Positions 1 through 8,063 of a stretch of 14,383 nt of DNA are shown here, piece by piece. The stretch covers positions 1-14,383 of the forward strand of contig JBLHVI010000084.1 of the NCBI GenBank assembly GCA_047630175.1. The letters are read 5' to 3'. A program made the position numbers and the translations under genes. The notes under the pieces are model-generated. The model did no database searches. It was not told where the DNA came from and saw only the letters and a list, made by a program, of their open reading frames with translations. This DNA comes from UBA4582 sp047630175. Lineage in GTDB: Bacteria; Pseudomonadota; Gammaproteobacteria; Pseudomonadales; Azotimanducaceae. Numbering within the stretch: position 1 is the first letter of the stretch; each line of letters starts with the position of its first letter.

Positions 1-2447
1 GCGGGCGCATCCTCGTGACTTTCGGCAACTGTCGCAAATGCACTGGCACAGAAGTTAACCTGACTGGTGGTCACCCACGCCTGGGACACAGGTTGGGCCT
101 CGAAGTCACACGCAAAATCCGTAGGGGCGCCCTGCAAGGCATACTGACCCCAGACAGTATCGATCTCTGCACGCACCGCATCGATAGTGCCACTGTCAGA
201 CACAAGTAGCAGCCTTGGATTACTGCCGGCAACGTGCGCCTGCAAGGACTGCAAATCTGCCACTAGCTGATCAAGGTTGGCGGGATCATCCAGCGCATTG
301 TCTAGCTGCTTGAGTTGCTCAATACCGGCCAAACCTGTCAGTTCATGATTTAGTCGTGACACAAGTCTGACGTGACTGCTTGCCGCGGTCATGGCCAACG
401 TGTGTCCGCTGCCAGTGATGCCGCCCTGGCGTCTGACACGCATTTGTTTAATAATTTCTCGAACTCTGGATTTTTCGTCAAAACGTGGCTGTAACAGCGT
501 CTCTTTAAGTAAACTAATCATCGCCGCACTTTTCGGATTCAACGTTCGACTCGACAGTGTTAAATGCGCCAACAACCGCTCTGGATTGTTGATATCACCT
601 CTCACCGAGGTATAGGCGCTGATCCCACCAGTCTGGCCGTGCTGCAGATGCTGGGTTGCCATATAGTCACGATCAGCAGAGCCGACCTCAGTAATCAAGT
701 TCGTGTAAATTGGCAGCAAACGGACTAAGTTGGCAGGCAACCTCGGGACATCCAAGACTATTTGGTGATAAGTCAGACCATTTGTGCCCGCTTCATAGTC
801 CGTCAGATTTAACCCCTGGGCCAGCTGCCTAAGCTGTCCCTTTGGCGCGTCGGTACTCGACGCTATATCCGCTAAACCCACCTTTGGTAAAAGCTCCAGC
901 GGCTCTTCTTGATCTTGACGAGCCTGCAGCGCCTTTGCTTGATCAATAATCTGAATCTTTTCGGCTTGACTCAGCGAGTGTTTAAGCGCGGCGAGGCGAT
1001 CGCGTTCCTCATCACGCAGACGCTGATTAAGGTTGGCATCAGGCAGCAGAGCCAGACGCACACGGTGAGGATTGTCCAAGAGAAGCTCCTGAACTAAATT
1101 CTTGAAAAAATCAGGCTCTTCAATATCGACTCGGATTTTCTGTAAAACCTCATCAAGGTCCAGCAGTGCAATGGGATCACCTCGATGAATCGCTGCGGAC
1201 ATACAGGCAAAAATAAGCTGCAACCCGTAAGGATAGCCATCGCCGCCGATCTCGCGCTGGCTGAGCTCTAGCTGGTGTAAACATGCCTCGAGGTTCGCCT
1301 TCGGCACACCGGTTCGGGCAACGTCATTTAGCGTGTTAAGGATCAAAGCCTCTAGGGCATCTTGATCACCGGGATTGGCCCCTTCAATACCGCAGATAAA
1401 ACTCATCTCACGATTAGACTCCTCAAGTCCGCACAAAGGCGATGCACTCGCTCCGAGCGCGCTGGACTCTAGTGCCAGTCGCAGTGGCGAGGCACTCGTG
1501 TCGAGCAGCACGTCTGCTAGCAAATTACATTTAAGCAGCAACTCAAGATCAACATTGGCACCGAGCAGCCAGCCCATCACAATATGCGTTCGATCTTTTA
1601 GCTCCTCTACATCATCAACCGCATAACTGGCCTCGACGCGCTGGGTCTGTGCGTAGCGCTGCTCATTTTTGATCTCTACTTGCTGAGCCTGTCGTTCAAA
1701 CCGCGATAACACCTTGTCTTCAAAACTAGCCTGCAATTGCTCAGCAGGACGATCACCAAATGTCATAAATACTGCATTACTGGGGTGGTAATGCGTCTTA
1801 TAAAATTTCAGCAGCTCGTCATAGCTGAGCTCAGGAATCTGCGCCGGATCCCCACCACTATTAAAGTGATAGGTCGTTGTTGGAAACAAATAGGACTTTA
1901 ACGTATCGTAAAGTACTGACACCGGTGAGCTGGTGTCACCCTTCATTTCATTGTACACAACGCCTTTATAAGTCAAATCACTCGTATCATCTGCTGGCGT
2001 GTCAAACTCAAGGCGGTGGCCTTCTTGAGCAAAGTCGAGAGGATCAAGGCGCGGAAAAAAGACCGCATCTAAATAAATATCCAGCAAATTATCAAAATCT
2101 TTGACGTTTTGGCTGGCAAACGGAAAGGCCGTATAGTCACTCGATGTGAAGGCGTTCATAAAGGTGTTTAATGAGCGCCGAATCATTAGAAAGAACGGAT
2201 CACGGACCGGAAATCGCTCGCTACCGCACAGTACCGTGTGTTCGAGAATATGCGCGACACCGGTGGAATCTGTTGGTACGGTGCGTAGCGCCACCATAAA
2301 AACATTTTCAGCGTAATTGGTCGCCAGATGAAGGTGCATGGCACCTGTGCGCCGATGCTCAAACTCATGCACGGTGGTATTCAGCGTCTCGATGTGTCGA
2401 CTACGTTTATGCTCAAAAGACGCGTGACAGGCTATTATTTCACTCAT
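1..2447 (-). CDS. M16C presequence protease-like zinc metallopeptidase (3' end outside window)
   Basis: This is a large insulinase-superfamily peptidase resembling mitochondrial PreP/Cym1, which degrade oligopeptides inside a closed chamber. The frame was read by eye from the ATG at 2447 to the left edge: 815 codons, no stop. The inverted zinc motif HILEH is at residues 66-70 in a GVAHILEHTVLCGS context, and the distal ligand Glu167 lies in VVYNEMKG, 101 residues after the first His, the spacing I recall for human PreP. Residues near 85-112 (DPFFLMIRRSLNTFMNAF, SSDYTAFPF) and SPLCGLEESNREM further on also match this family. Full bacterial members are about 970 residues, so roughly 150 are missing here. 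No signal peptide is visible, so it is probably cytoplasmic. The start overlaps the upstream SDR stop (ATGA), with GGAGG 12 bases before the ATG, which suggests translational coupling. Family assignment is firm; the substrate is unknown. Confidence 0.95.
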   Translation of the reverse strand, partial: MSEIIACHASFEHKRSRHIETLNTTVHEFEHRRTGAMHLHLATNYAENVFMVALRTVPTDSTGVAHILEHTVLCGSERFPVRDPFFLMIRRSLNTFMNAFTSSDYTAFPFASQNVKDFDNLLDIYLDAVFFPRLDPLDFAQEGHRLEFDTPADDTSDLTYKGVVYNEMKGDTSSPVSVLYDTLKSYLFPTTTYHFNSGGDPAQIPELSYDELLKFYKTHYHPSNAVFMTFGDRPAEQLQASFEDKVLSRFERQAQQVEIKNEQRYAQTQRVEASYAVDDVEELKDRTHIVMGWLLGANVDLELLLKCNLLADVLLDTSASPLRLALESSALGASASPLCGLEESNREMSFICGIEGANPGDQDALEALILNTLNDVARTGVPKANLEACLHQLELSQREIGGDGYPYGLQLIFACMSAAIHRGDPIALLDLDEVLQKIRVDIEEPDFFKNLVQELLLDNPHRVRLALLPDANLNQRLRDEERDRLAALKHSLSQAEKIQIIDQAKALQARQDQEEPLELLPKVGLADIASSTDAPKGQLRQLAQGLNLTDYEAGTNGLTYHQIVLDVPRLPANLVRLLPIYTNLITEVGSADRDYMATQHLQHGQTGGISAYTSVRGDINNPERLLAHLTLSSRTLNPKSAAMISLLKETLLQPRFDEKSRVREIIKQMRVRRQGGITGSGHTLAMTAASSHVRLVSRLNHELTGLAGIEQLKQLDNALDDPANLDQLVADLQSLQAHVAGSNPRLLLVSDSGTIDAVRAEIDTVWGQYALQGAPTDFACDFEAQPVSQAWVTTSQVNFCASAFATVAESHEDAP

Positions 2448-3208
2448 AGCAGATGCGCGCCTCCATCGAGAATGATCTGCTCGCCGGTAATTATCCCGTG
2501 ACCCTCAATAAAGTAGACGATGGTCTCGGCGACGGATTCAGGCGTACACGTCTTTTTCAATGGCGCCCGAGACTCAAGATGAGCCAGTGTTCGCTGGTAA
2601 TTCTCCGCCCCCAAACCTGCCTCCAGCCACTCTCCCTGAATAAAACCAGGACACACCGCATTGATGCGAATTTCTGGCCCCATCACTCGCGCTAAAGAAC
2701 GCGTCATCGTCAACAGCGCGCCTTTTGATGCGGCGTAGGCGACTGAGCTGCCGATACCCTGAATACCGGCGATGGAGGCAACGTTGACCACTGACGCGTC
2801 ACCGGCCGCGCGCATACCCGCTTCAGCGGCACGAATCATCTGGTAAGGCCCAACAACATTAACCCCATAGAGATGGAAAAAATCATCCTTGTCGAGGCCC
2901 TCTAACTCAGCATGAGGGTTGAATTTTGTCGTTCCAGCATTGTTGACCAGTGCATTGATCTTGCCCCACTTAGCCATTGCCTGATCAACCATGGCTCGAC
3001 AAGCCGAGTCGTCACTGACATCAGCCTGACAGATCAAAGTTTCAACGCCCAACACTGCACACGCTTTGGCTGTGTTCTCGGCACCTTCCCGACTTCGGGA
3101 GTAGTTAATCACCACATGACAGCCTTTACTGGCCAGTAGTTTTGCCGTGGCCGCACCTACACCCGAAGAAGAGCCGGTAACAATGGCAACTGCGCCTTGT
3201 AAATCCAT
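2444..3208 (-). CDS. SDR-family NAD(P)-dependent oxidoreductase
   Basis: A 254-residue classical short-chain dehydrogenase/reductase. The cofactor motif TGSSSGVG is at residues 11-18, NNAG at 89-92, and the catalytic set is Asn117, Ser145, Tyr158 and Lys162 (YAASK). The C-terminus ITGEQIILDGG is typical of the FabG-like branch. Arg/Ser residues after the second beta strand (NYSRSR, 35-40) suggest NADP(H) preference, which is inference. The start is supported by AGGAA about eight bases upstream of the ATG. The substrate cannot be told from sequence: FabG-like members reduce 3-oxoacyl-ACP, but lone SDRs away from fatty-acid genes act on many alcohols and ketones. Its stop overlaps the M16 peptidase start by 4 bases, so the two are very likely co-transcribed, although no biochemical link between them is evident. 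Confidence 0.95.
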   Translation of the reverse strand: MDLQGAVAIVTGSSSGVGAATAKLLASKGCHVVINYSRSREGAENTAKACAVLGVETLICQADVSDDSACRAMVDQAMAKWGKINALVNNAGTTKFNPHAELEGLDKDDFFHLYGVNVVGPYQMIRAAEAGMRAAGDASVVNVASIAGIQGIGSSVAYAASKGALLTMTRSLARVMGPEIRINAVCPGFIQGEWLEAGLGAENYQRTLAHLESRAPLKKTCTPESVAETIVYFIEGHGIITGEQIILDGGAHLL

Positions 3209-3327
3209 TAAGAATTTCCTATTTTTTACCCATTGACGCGGGTATTACTGTGGATCAATTTGCGCCGACATGTACGAGTCGTTAGCGAACGGAGATTATC
3301 CTGACGTGGCGAGCATGCCAGACAGGG

Positions 3328-5007
3328 TTACACCCCTTCCGGATGTTCTTTATAAAATTTAACCCAATAATCTTTGACGGTAGTCTTCATTTCTCGGTGC
3401 AGCATGAGCATAGAAAATAAATTTGGCAATGTCATCATTGCCAGAGTCACTGCAGAAATAAGCCAAATTAACGAGGTATCGGCGATGGACGCCAGGAAAA
3501 ATCCCAGCACATAAACAACGCGATAAGGCATCACAGAACGCACGCCGAACAAATAAGTCATCGCCCGATCGCCGTAATATGACCAAGCCACCGCCGTTGA
3601 AAAAGCAAACAACACCAGACCGACGGACACTATGTACTTGCCATACTCACCGAAAACGCCCCGCGTGAACGCCTTAGTCGTTAGTGCGACAGAATGAATC
3701 AAGGATTTACCCTCAAGTTTAACCGCTGTGACCACATTGCCTTGGTTAACGCTGACCACGCCGGAATAAGGTTCCCCTGCTTTAAGAAAACGCACATCCT
3801 CTGCAATAGATCGATTATGAATAATCGTAATGGCGGCCATATCCGCCACGCCGTCAGTTACTAGGATCTCACCCGTGAAAGAGGTTACTGGGTCTTTGCC
3901 GGCACCAAAACTCAAGTGCTGGAACAAATCCTGCCGCTGTTCCGCGACAGTATCAGAGTAATTACCGGCGACAATTTCTGTGTCAAAGGGCTGGAATTTA
4001 TTTTGGAACTTTTCGGTCCAGACGCCAGAAGAGAGAATCACTAGCCCCGTAACCGTGCAGATGATGATGGTGTCGATAAAGGGCTCCAAAATAGACACCA
4101 TGCCTTCTGATATTGGCTCATCAGCGCGAGCCGCTGCATGCGCAATGGGCGCCGATCCCTGCCCCGCCTCATTGGAAAATAGACCTCGGTTAACGCCGCG
4201 ATTGAAGGCATATGCGAAGGTCGCGCCTAAAAACCCACCGGTCGCAGCACTGCCGGTAAAAGCATCACTGAAAACGGCAAGGAATGAGGGTATTACATTT
4301 TCAGCATTAGTGATGATGACGCCCAAGGCCCCGATCAAATAAACAACCGCCATAAAAGGTACGATCTTCTCCGCGACCTTAACAATTCTGCCAATACCAC
4401 CAACAATGACGACGCCCAACAGACCCGCCAGCACCAAACCCGTCAACCATTCAGGGATGCCGAAGGTCGCCTGCACACCACTGGCTATATTATTACTCTG
4501 CGGCATATTGCCACTACCAAAAGAGCTGATAACCGTTGCTACTGCGAAGGTGACCGCCAGCCATTTCATGTTCAAACGGCGCTCCATGACATACATTGGG
4601 CCGCCAACAATGTGGCCATTTTCGTCTTTGACTCTGTATTTGTGTGATAACGACACCTCAACGAACTTCGTGGCCATACCGAAAAAAGCAGTCATCCACA
4701 TCCAGAACAATGCAGCAGGCCCACCAAGATAAATCGCCAGCGCCACGCCGCCAATATTACCGGTGCCGACGGTACCAGAGATTGCTGTGGTTAATGCCTG
4801 GAAGTGAGACGCATCGCCGACATCGCCGGGCTTGTCGTACTTACCACGAACGACTCGCCAAGCGTGTTTGAAAAACCGAACTTGGGGAAACTTTAAGTAA
4901 ACCGTAAAAAACAGACCGACGCCAAGCAATACAAAAGGAAAGTAAAAGGCAGAGCCGAGAAGACTATCGAACAACGCTAACAAGCCAGCAAAAGATTCCA
5001 ACAGCAT
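3328..5007 (-). CDS. AGCS-family sodium:alanine/glycine symporter with large internal insert
   Basis: A 559-residue inner-membrane transporter of the alanine/glycine:cation symporter family, which imports small neutral amino acids with Na+ using a LeuT-like fold. Family hallmarks are TAISGTVGTGNIGGVALAI (about 74-92), GGPMYVMERRLN (135-146), NMPQSNNIA (167-175) and the signature GVNRGLFSNEAGQGSAP (271-287). Multiple hydrophobic spans are plain. Typical members are about 440-490 residues; the excess here is a hydrophilic insert near 332-436, between the span ending GLVILSSGVW and the conserved ALTTKAF segment. AAGGA sits only one or two bases before the ATG at 5007, so initiation at the TTG two codons later (5001) is possible. 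It stands alone between the DUF429 gene (62 bases) and the SDR gene (119 bases). The family is certain; the exact amino acid is not. Confidence 0.95.
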   Translation of the reverse strand: MLLESFAGLLALFDSLLGSAFYFPFVLLGVGLFFTVYLKFPQVRFFKHAWRVVRGKYDKPGDVGDASHFQALTTAISGTVGTGNIGGVALAIYLGGPAALFWMWMTAFFGMATKFVEVSLSHKYRVKDENGHIVGGPMYVMERRLNMKWLAVTFAVATVISSFGSGNMPQSNNIASGVQATFGIPEWLTGLVLAGLLGVVIVGGIGRIVKVAEKIVPFMAVVYLIGALGVIITNAENVIPSFLAVFSDAFTGSAATGGFLGATFAYAFNRGVNRGLFSNEAGQGSAPIAHAAARADEPISEGMVSILEPFIDTIIICTVTGLVILSSGVWTEKFQNKFQPFDTEIVAGNYSDTVAEQRQDLFQHLSFGAGKDPVTSFTGEILVTDGVADMAAITIIHNRSIAEDVRFLKAGEPYSGVVSVNQGNVVTAVKLEGKSLIHSVALTTKAFTRGVFGEYGKYIVSVGLVLFAFSTAVAWSYYGDRAMTYLFGVRSVMPYRVVYVLGFFLASIADTSLIWLISAVTLAMMTLPNLFSMLMLHREMKTTVKDYWVKFYKEHPEGV

Positions 5008-5069
5008 TTCCTTGAGGTAATAGTAGTGGTCGGTAGACGTGTTACCGCAAAGCTTACGACCATAGCAAA

Positions 5070-5891
5070 TTAGTCAGGCGAAGAATAGCGAGCTGGCATG
5101 ATCAAATTCATTTCAAGCCCCGTGTCATCAACACTGCTCGATGCCAACAATGTCTGGTGATCGCCATTAAGGGTCACCAACAATGCCATCGCATCGAGAA
5201 TATCGTCGGCTTGAACCTCACGTCTAAGCCAGCGCTGCAAACTCATCGCATAAAGATCGGCCAGCTCGGGGCGGTACTGAACGAGTATTTCCAGACGCTC
5301 ACTGTGCCCTGTGGCCAATTTTTTGCTGTATTTCAGCGGCTTACCCCGTAATTGCGCAAAAGCCAACTCTGGGTGAGCCTCCCTGACCACACTGGCCGCC
5401 TGCTGGCTTGACTGCAACAATCTATCAAGCTCACAAATCTTAGGGCAGATGTACCATGCCTGCAGCGACAATCGCTTGCCAAGCTTGGCCTGATTAATAT
5501 CGCAGGCCCGCGCATAGCTGCTGGCAAATACTGCTTGCCGGCACGGTACCGAAAATACACTCGATGCTTTCCCAGGAAGTTGTCCCCTGGCAGCGGGCTC
5601 TACCAGCCGCGTGCGATCATCGGGTAGGCCAATAGGCATGTCGATAAGAATGCCAGTTGCATCCTGATGATCATGCCAAAGATCATGGATCGACGTATAC
5701 ATGGATACGCTGGTCAAGCAACCCGGCGTCTCGATAGACAGCTGTTTAGCCGCAAGAGAATCCGGCGTAATCGGGGCATAGCTCGTCGCAAGCCAACCCC
5801 CGCGGCAGCCATCAACGCCCACGATTTTGCCCACGAGTTTGGGCACCACCGGACCGCCGATAGGCGCCTCGGGCGCGTTGCACTCAACCAT
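5070..5891 (-). CDS. DUF429 family protein (predicted RNase H-fold nuclease)
   Basis: A 273-residue DUF429 protein (Pfam PF04250), a family predicted to adopt an RNase H-like fold; its cellular role is not established to my knowledge. The diagnostic opening VGVDGCRGGW is at residues 24-33 with Asp27, followed by ILIDMPIGLP (81-90, Asp84), the GKASSVFSVPCRQAV segment (107-121), REAHPELAF (170-178, Glu171 and Glu175) and a C-terminal ADDILDAMALL (228-238). This series of acidic residues is what a metal-dependent RNase H-type site would need, though catalysis is inferred. The first 20 residues precede the conserved core, and the ribosome-binding site before the ATG is weak, so a GTG near residue 20 is a possible alternative start. 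It begins 12 bases after the gor stop and is probably co-transcribed with it. No functional tie to glutathione metabolism is known. Confidence 0.9.
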   Translation of the reverse strand: MVECNAPEAPIGGPVVPKLVGKIVGVDGCRGGWLATSYAPITPDSLAAKQLSIETPGCLTSVSMYTSIHDLWHDHQDATGILIDMPIGLPDDRTRLVEPAARGQLPGKASSVFSVPCRQAVFASSYARACDINQAKLGKRLSLQAWYICPKICELDRLLQSSQQAASVVREAHPELAFAQLRGKPLKYSKKLATGHSERLEILVQYRPELADLYAMSLQRWLRREVQADDILDAMALLVTLNGDHQTLLASSSVDDTGLEMNLIMPARYSSPD

Positions 5892-5903
5892 CTTCGGCGC
5901 AGC

Positions 5904-7262
5904 CTAACCGCTGACTGCTTGTCGCATGGTCACAAACTCTTCTGCCATGGTCGGGTGAATACCAATTGTGGCATCAAATACTGCTTTAGTCGCGCCAGCC
6001 TTGAGCGCTATGGCTATTCCCTGGATAATTTCGCCGGCCTCAGGACCTACCATATGCACCCCAAGCACCTTGTCGGTCTCGCGGTCGACGATCAGCTTCA
6101 TCAGCGTTTTTTCGTCACTACCGCTCAGCGTGTGCTTCAGGGCACGAAAATTCGAACGGTAAATATCCACCTGAGCATGCGTGTCCCGGGCCTCGTGTTC
6201 GGTAAGACCAACAGTCCCGATGTTAGGTTGACAAAACACTGCCGTCGCAATATTCGAATAATCCATCGCTAATGGCTTATCAAGAAAATACGTGCTTGCA
6301 AAGACCATAGCCTCGGCAATGGCAACCGGCGTTAGCTGAACGCGATCGGTGACATCACCGAGTGCGAAAATCGACGGCTCAGAAGTGCGAAAATGGTCAT
6401 CCACAATAATCGCGCCGTTATCGCGAAGGTCAACATTGACGTGTTCAAGACCTAGGTCCTCGACCGCTGGCGCACGACCCGTGGCATACATCACACAGTC
6501 GAAGGTCATGCTGGCCTCATTATCAAAAGACACTTGCAAGCTGTCGTCCGCATTTTTTTCAATCTTGAGCACGTTGGAATTCAAGTGCAGAGTCACGCCT
6601 TTCTTGACAATCTCTGTGGTGACTGTCTGCCTTATGTCTTCGTCAAACCCACGTAAGAATAAGGGGCCTCGATATGACAGATGGCTATCACTGCCCAGCC
6701 CGGCAAAGATCCCTGCAAACTCGACAGCAATATAGCCACCGCCCACTACCAATACGCGCTTCGGCAATACGGGTAAATGAAACGCCTCATTGGAGGTGAT
6801 GACCAAGTCACTGCCCGGCAAATCAGGCACTACCGGCCAGCCGCCGGTGGCAATCAATATTTTTGCGGTGGACACCACTTTATCGCCAATGCTGACGTGA
6901 TGAGCGTCGACAATACGCGCCCTGCCATCGAAGTGGGTTACGCCTGCGTTGTCGAGTAACCCTTGGTAGATGCCATTGAGGCGACTAATTTCCTTGTCTT
7001 TGTTGCTGATGAGCAGCGGCCAATCAAAGTCAGGCTCGGCTTTGGACCAGCCAAAGCCCTGTGCGTTGTCAAAATCTTCTGCGAAATGGGACGCGTAAAC
7101 CAGCAGCTTTTTGGGGACGCAGCCTACGTTGACGCAGGTGCCGCCCATGTACTTGTCTTCTGCTGTTGCCACTCTGGCACCATAGCTCGCACTCGTGCGT
7201 GCAGCACGCACCCCACCCGAGCCCACACCGATGACAAACAGGTCATAATCATACTCAGCCAT
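5904..7262 (-). CDS. gor: Glutathione-disulfide reductase
   Basis: A 452-residue class I pyridine nucleotide-disulfide oxidoreductase that reduces glutathione disulfide with NADPH in the cytoplasm. The FAD-binding GVGSGGVRAA is at 12-21, the redox-active disulfide Cys43/Cys48 in GGTCVNVGCVPKK (40-52), the second dinucleotide motif GGGYIAVEFAG at 174-184, and the FAD-pyrophosphate contact ALGDVT at 300-305. The C-terminal active-site HPTMAEEF (436-443) supplies His436 and Glu441. Arg198 and Arg204 lie where glutathione reductases bind the NADPH 2'-phosphate. The LRGFDEDIR stretch (203-211) resembles the alphaproteobacterial/cyanobacterial/plant-type enzyme more than E. coli Gor (from memory). 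A GCGGAA ribosome-binding site precedes the ATG. It is the first gene of the leftward block, with the DUF429 gene 12 bases downstream. Trypanothione or mycothione reductase are less likely given the close match to Gor. Confidence 0.95.
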   Translation of the reverse strand: MAEYDYDLFVIGVGSGGVRAARTSASYGARVATAEDKYMGGTCVNVGCVPKKLLVYASHFAEDFDNAQGFGWSKAEPDFDWPLLISNKDKEISRLNGIYQGLLDNAGVTHFDGRARIVDAHHVSIGDKVVSTAKILIATGGWPVVPDLPGSDLVITSNEAFHLPVLPKRVLVVGGGYIAVEFAGIFAGLGSDSHLSYRGPLFLRGFDEDIRQTVTTEIVKKGVTLHLNSNVLKIEKNADDSLQVSFDNEASMTFDCVMYATGRAPAVEDLGLEHVNVDLRDNGAIIVDDHFRTSEPSIFALGDVTDRVQLTPVAIAEAMVFASTYFLDKPLAMDYSNIATAVFCQPNIGTVGLTEHEARDTHAQVDIYRSNFRALKHTLSGSDEKTLMKLIVDRETDKVLGVHMVGPEAGEIIQGIAIALKAGATKAVFDATIGIHPTMAEEFVTMRQAVSG

Positions 7263-7523
7263 TCAATTTCCGCCTTGGTTTTCGTCTTGTTACTTTTATC
7301 TATCGTATGTTTCACTCAGGGCCGCATGTTAGACCTCGCGCCTGACAAAATCCATGCCGCACCTATGACCGGTTACTCACCCGTTTGAGGTAGAATAATT
7401 TAGACGCAGTGGTTGATAAACTGTTACAAACCACCTGCAGTGCAATCAGGGTGTGTACTACCTAACGTCTCTGCTTTCGACATTTTTCTTAAAGACATTG
7501 TCCCAAAAGAGACCTCTGTTACC
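7263..7523. promoter_or_regulatory. Divergent intergenic region between gor and the DOMON-like gene
   Basis: This 261-base gap separates two head-to-head genes and must hold promoters for both gor (leftward) and the DOMON-like/NamZ pair (rightward). On the plus strand TAGAATAAT near 7391-7399 is an AT-rich candidate -10, but no good -35 lies at the right spacing. No convincing promoter was found for gor. A 20-codon plus-strand reading frame (7327-7389) has no supporting evidence and is not called. Neither an OxyR-type nor any other operator could be recognised with confidence. Confidence 0.4.
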
Positions 7524-8063
7524 ATGCGCCATGCATTGATGAGTTTTACGGCAACGACCGTTATTAGTTCATTCACCTGTGAAGTCAGTCGGGACATGGG
7601 ATTTCTAAGTCTGCATTACGTGCTTAGGGGTGATGTGGCGCAGATAGACTGGCCACCACCAACGGCTATTCCGAATCGCCGCGGGCAATTATGGGAAGAG
7701 ACGTGCTTCGAGGCGTTCCTTCGTCGGTCTGGCGAACACGCCTATATCGAGACCAACGCGTCACCCAGCGGCGACTGGCATTGTTATCGCTTCAAGGACT
7801 ATCGTGCGGACATGCAAATGGCGTCAGCGCCCACGCTGCAAGTGCAGAAGTGCGCTATCAATGCAACCCAAGCGGAAATCTTAGTACAAATCGATCTTAA
7901 CGATTGGCTAACGCCGCCCGCCACACTGCAACTGGGGCTGGCCGCCGTCATCCAAACAAAAACACGCGCCCGCCTCCACTATGCCCTGAAGCATGTTGAC
8001 GACAAGCCTGATTTCCATCACCGTGACAACCAAACGTTACTTATTTCCTGGGATCAACCATGA
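7524..8063 (+). CDS. DOMON-like domain-containing protein
   Basis: A 179-residue soluble protein of the bacterial DOMON-like family, a beta-sandwich fold otherwise linked to sugar or heme binding; the function of this bacterial branch is not established. Recognisable conserved blocks are QLWEETCFEAFL (55-66), AYIETNASPSGDW (73-85) followed by YRFKDYR, and HYALKHVDDKPDFHHRD (152-168). There is no signal peptide, so it should be cytoplasmic, unlike many classical DOMON proteins. The ATG at 7524 is chosen, with AGAGA upstream: the reading frame extends back to a TTG at 7413, but that start has no Shine-Dalgarno and the extra 37 residues resemble nothing in the family. ATG at 7539 is a second option. 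Its stop overlaps the NamZ-family start by 4 bases (ATGA), so the two are almost certainly translated together, which points to a role near peptidoglycan-sugar metabolism (inference). Confidence 0.85.
   Translation: MRHALMSFTATTVISSFTCEVSRDMGFLSLHYVLRGDVAQIDWPPPTAIPNRRGQLWEETCFEAFLRRSGEHAYIETNASPSGDWHCYRFKDYRADMQMASAPTLQVQKCAINATQAEILVQIDLNDWLTPPATLQLGLAAVIQTKTRARLHYALKHVDDKPDFHHRDNQTLLISWDQP

Noticed and set aside
5667..6272. 201-codon plus-strand frame opposite gor and the DUF429 gene
   Set aside because: Both genes on the other strand are firmly identified by catalytic motifs; this frame has no recognisable content and arises from codon bias of the sense strand.
7327..7389. Twenty-codon plus-strand frame (starting MLDLAPDKIHAAPMTGYS) faintly recalling the amino end of a tRNA-dihydrouridine synthase
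   Set aside because: It is too short, has no ribosome-binding site or continuation in other frames, and true Dus proteins differ in the key residues; chance similarity is more likely than a gene remnant.
7413..7523. Amino-terminal extension of the DOMON-like protein from a TTG codon
   Set aside because: No Shine-Dalgarno precedes the TTG and the extra 37 residues resemble nothing in the family; the ATG at 7524 is preferred.
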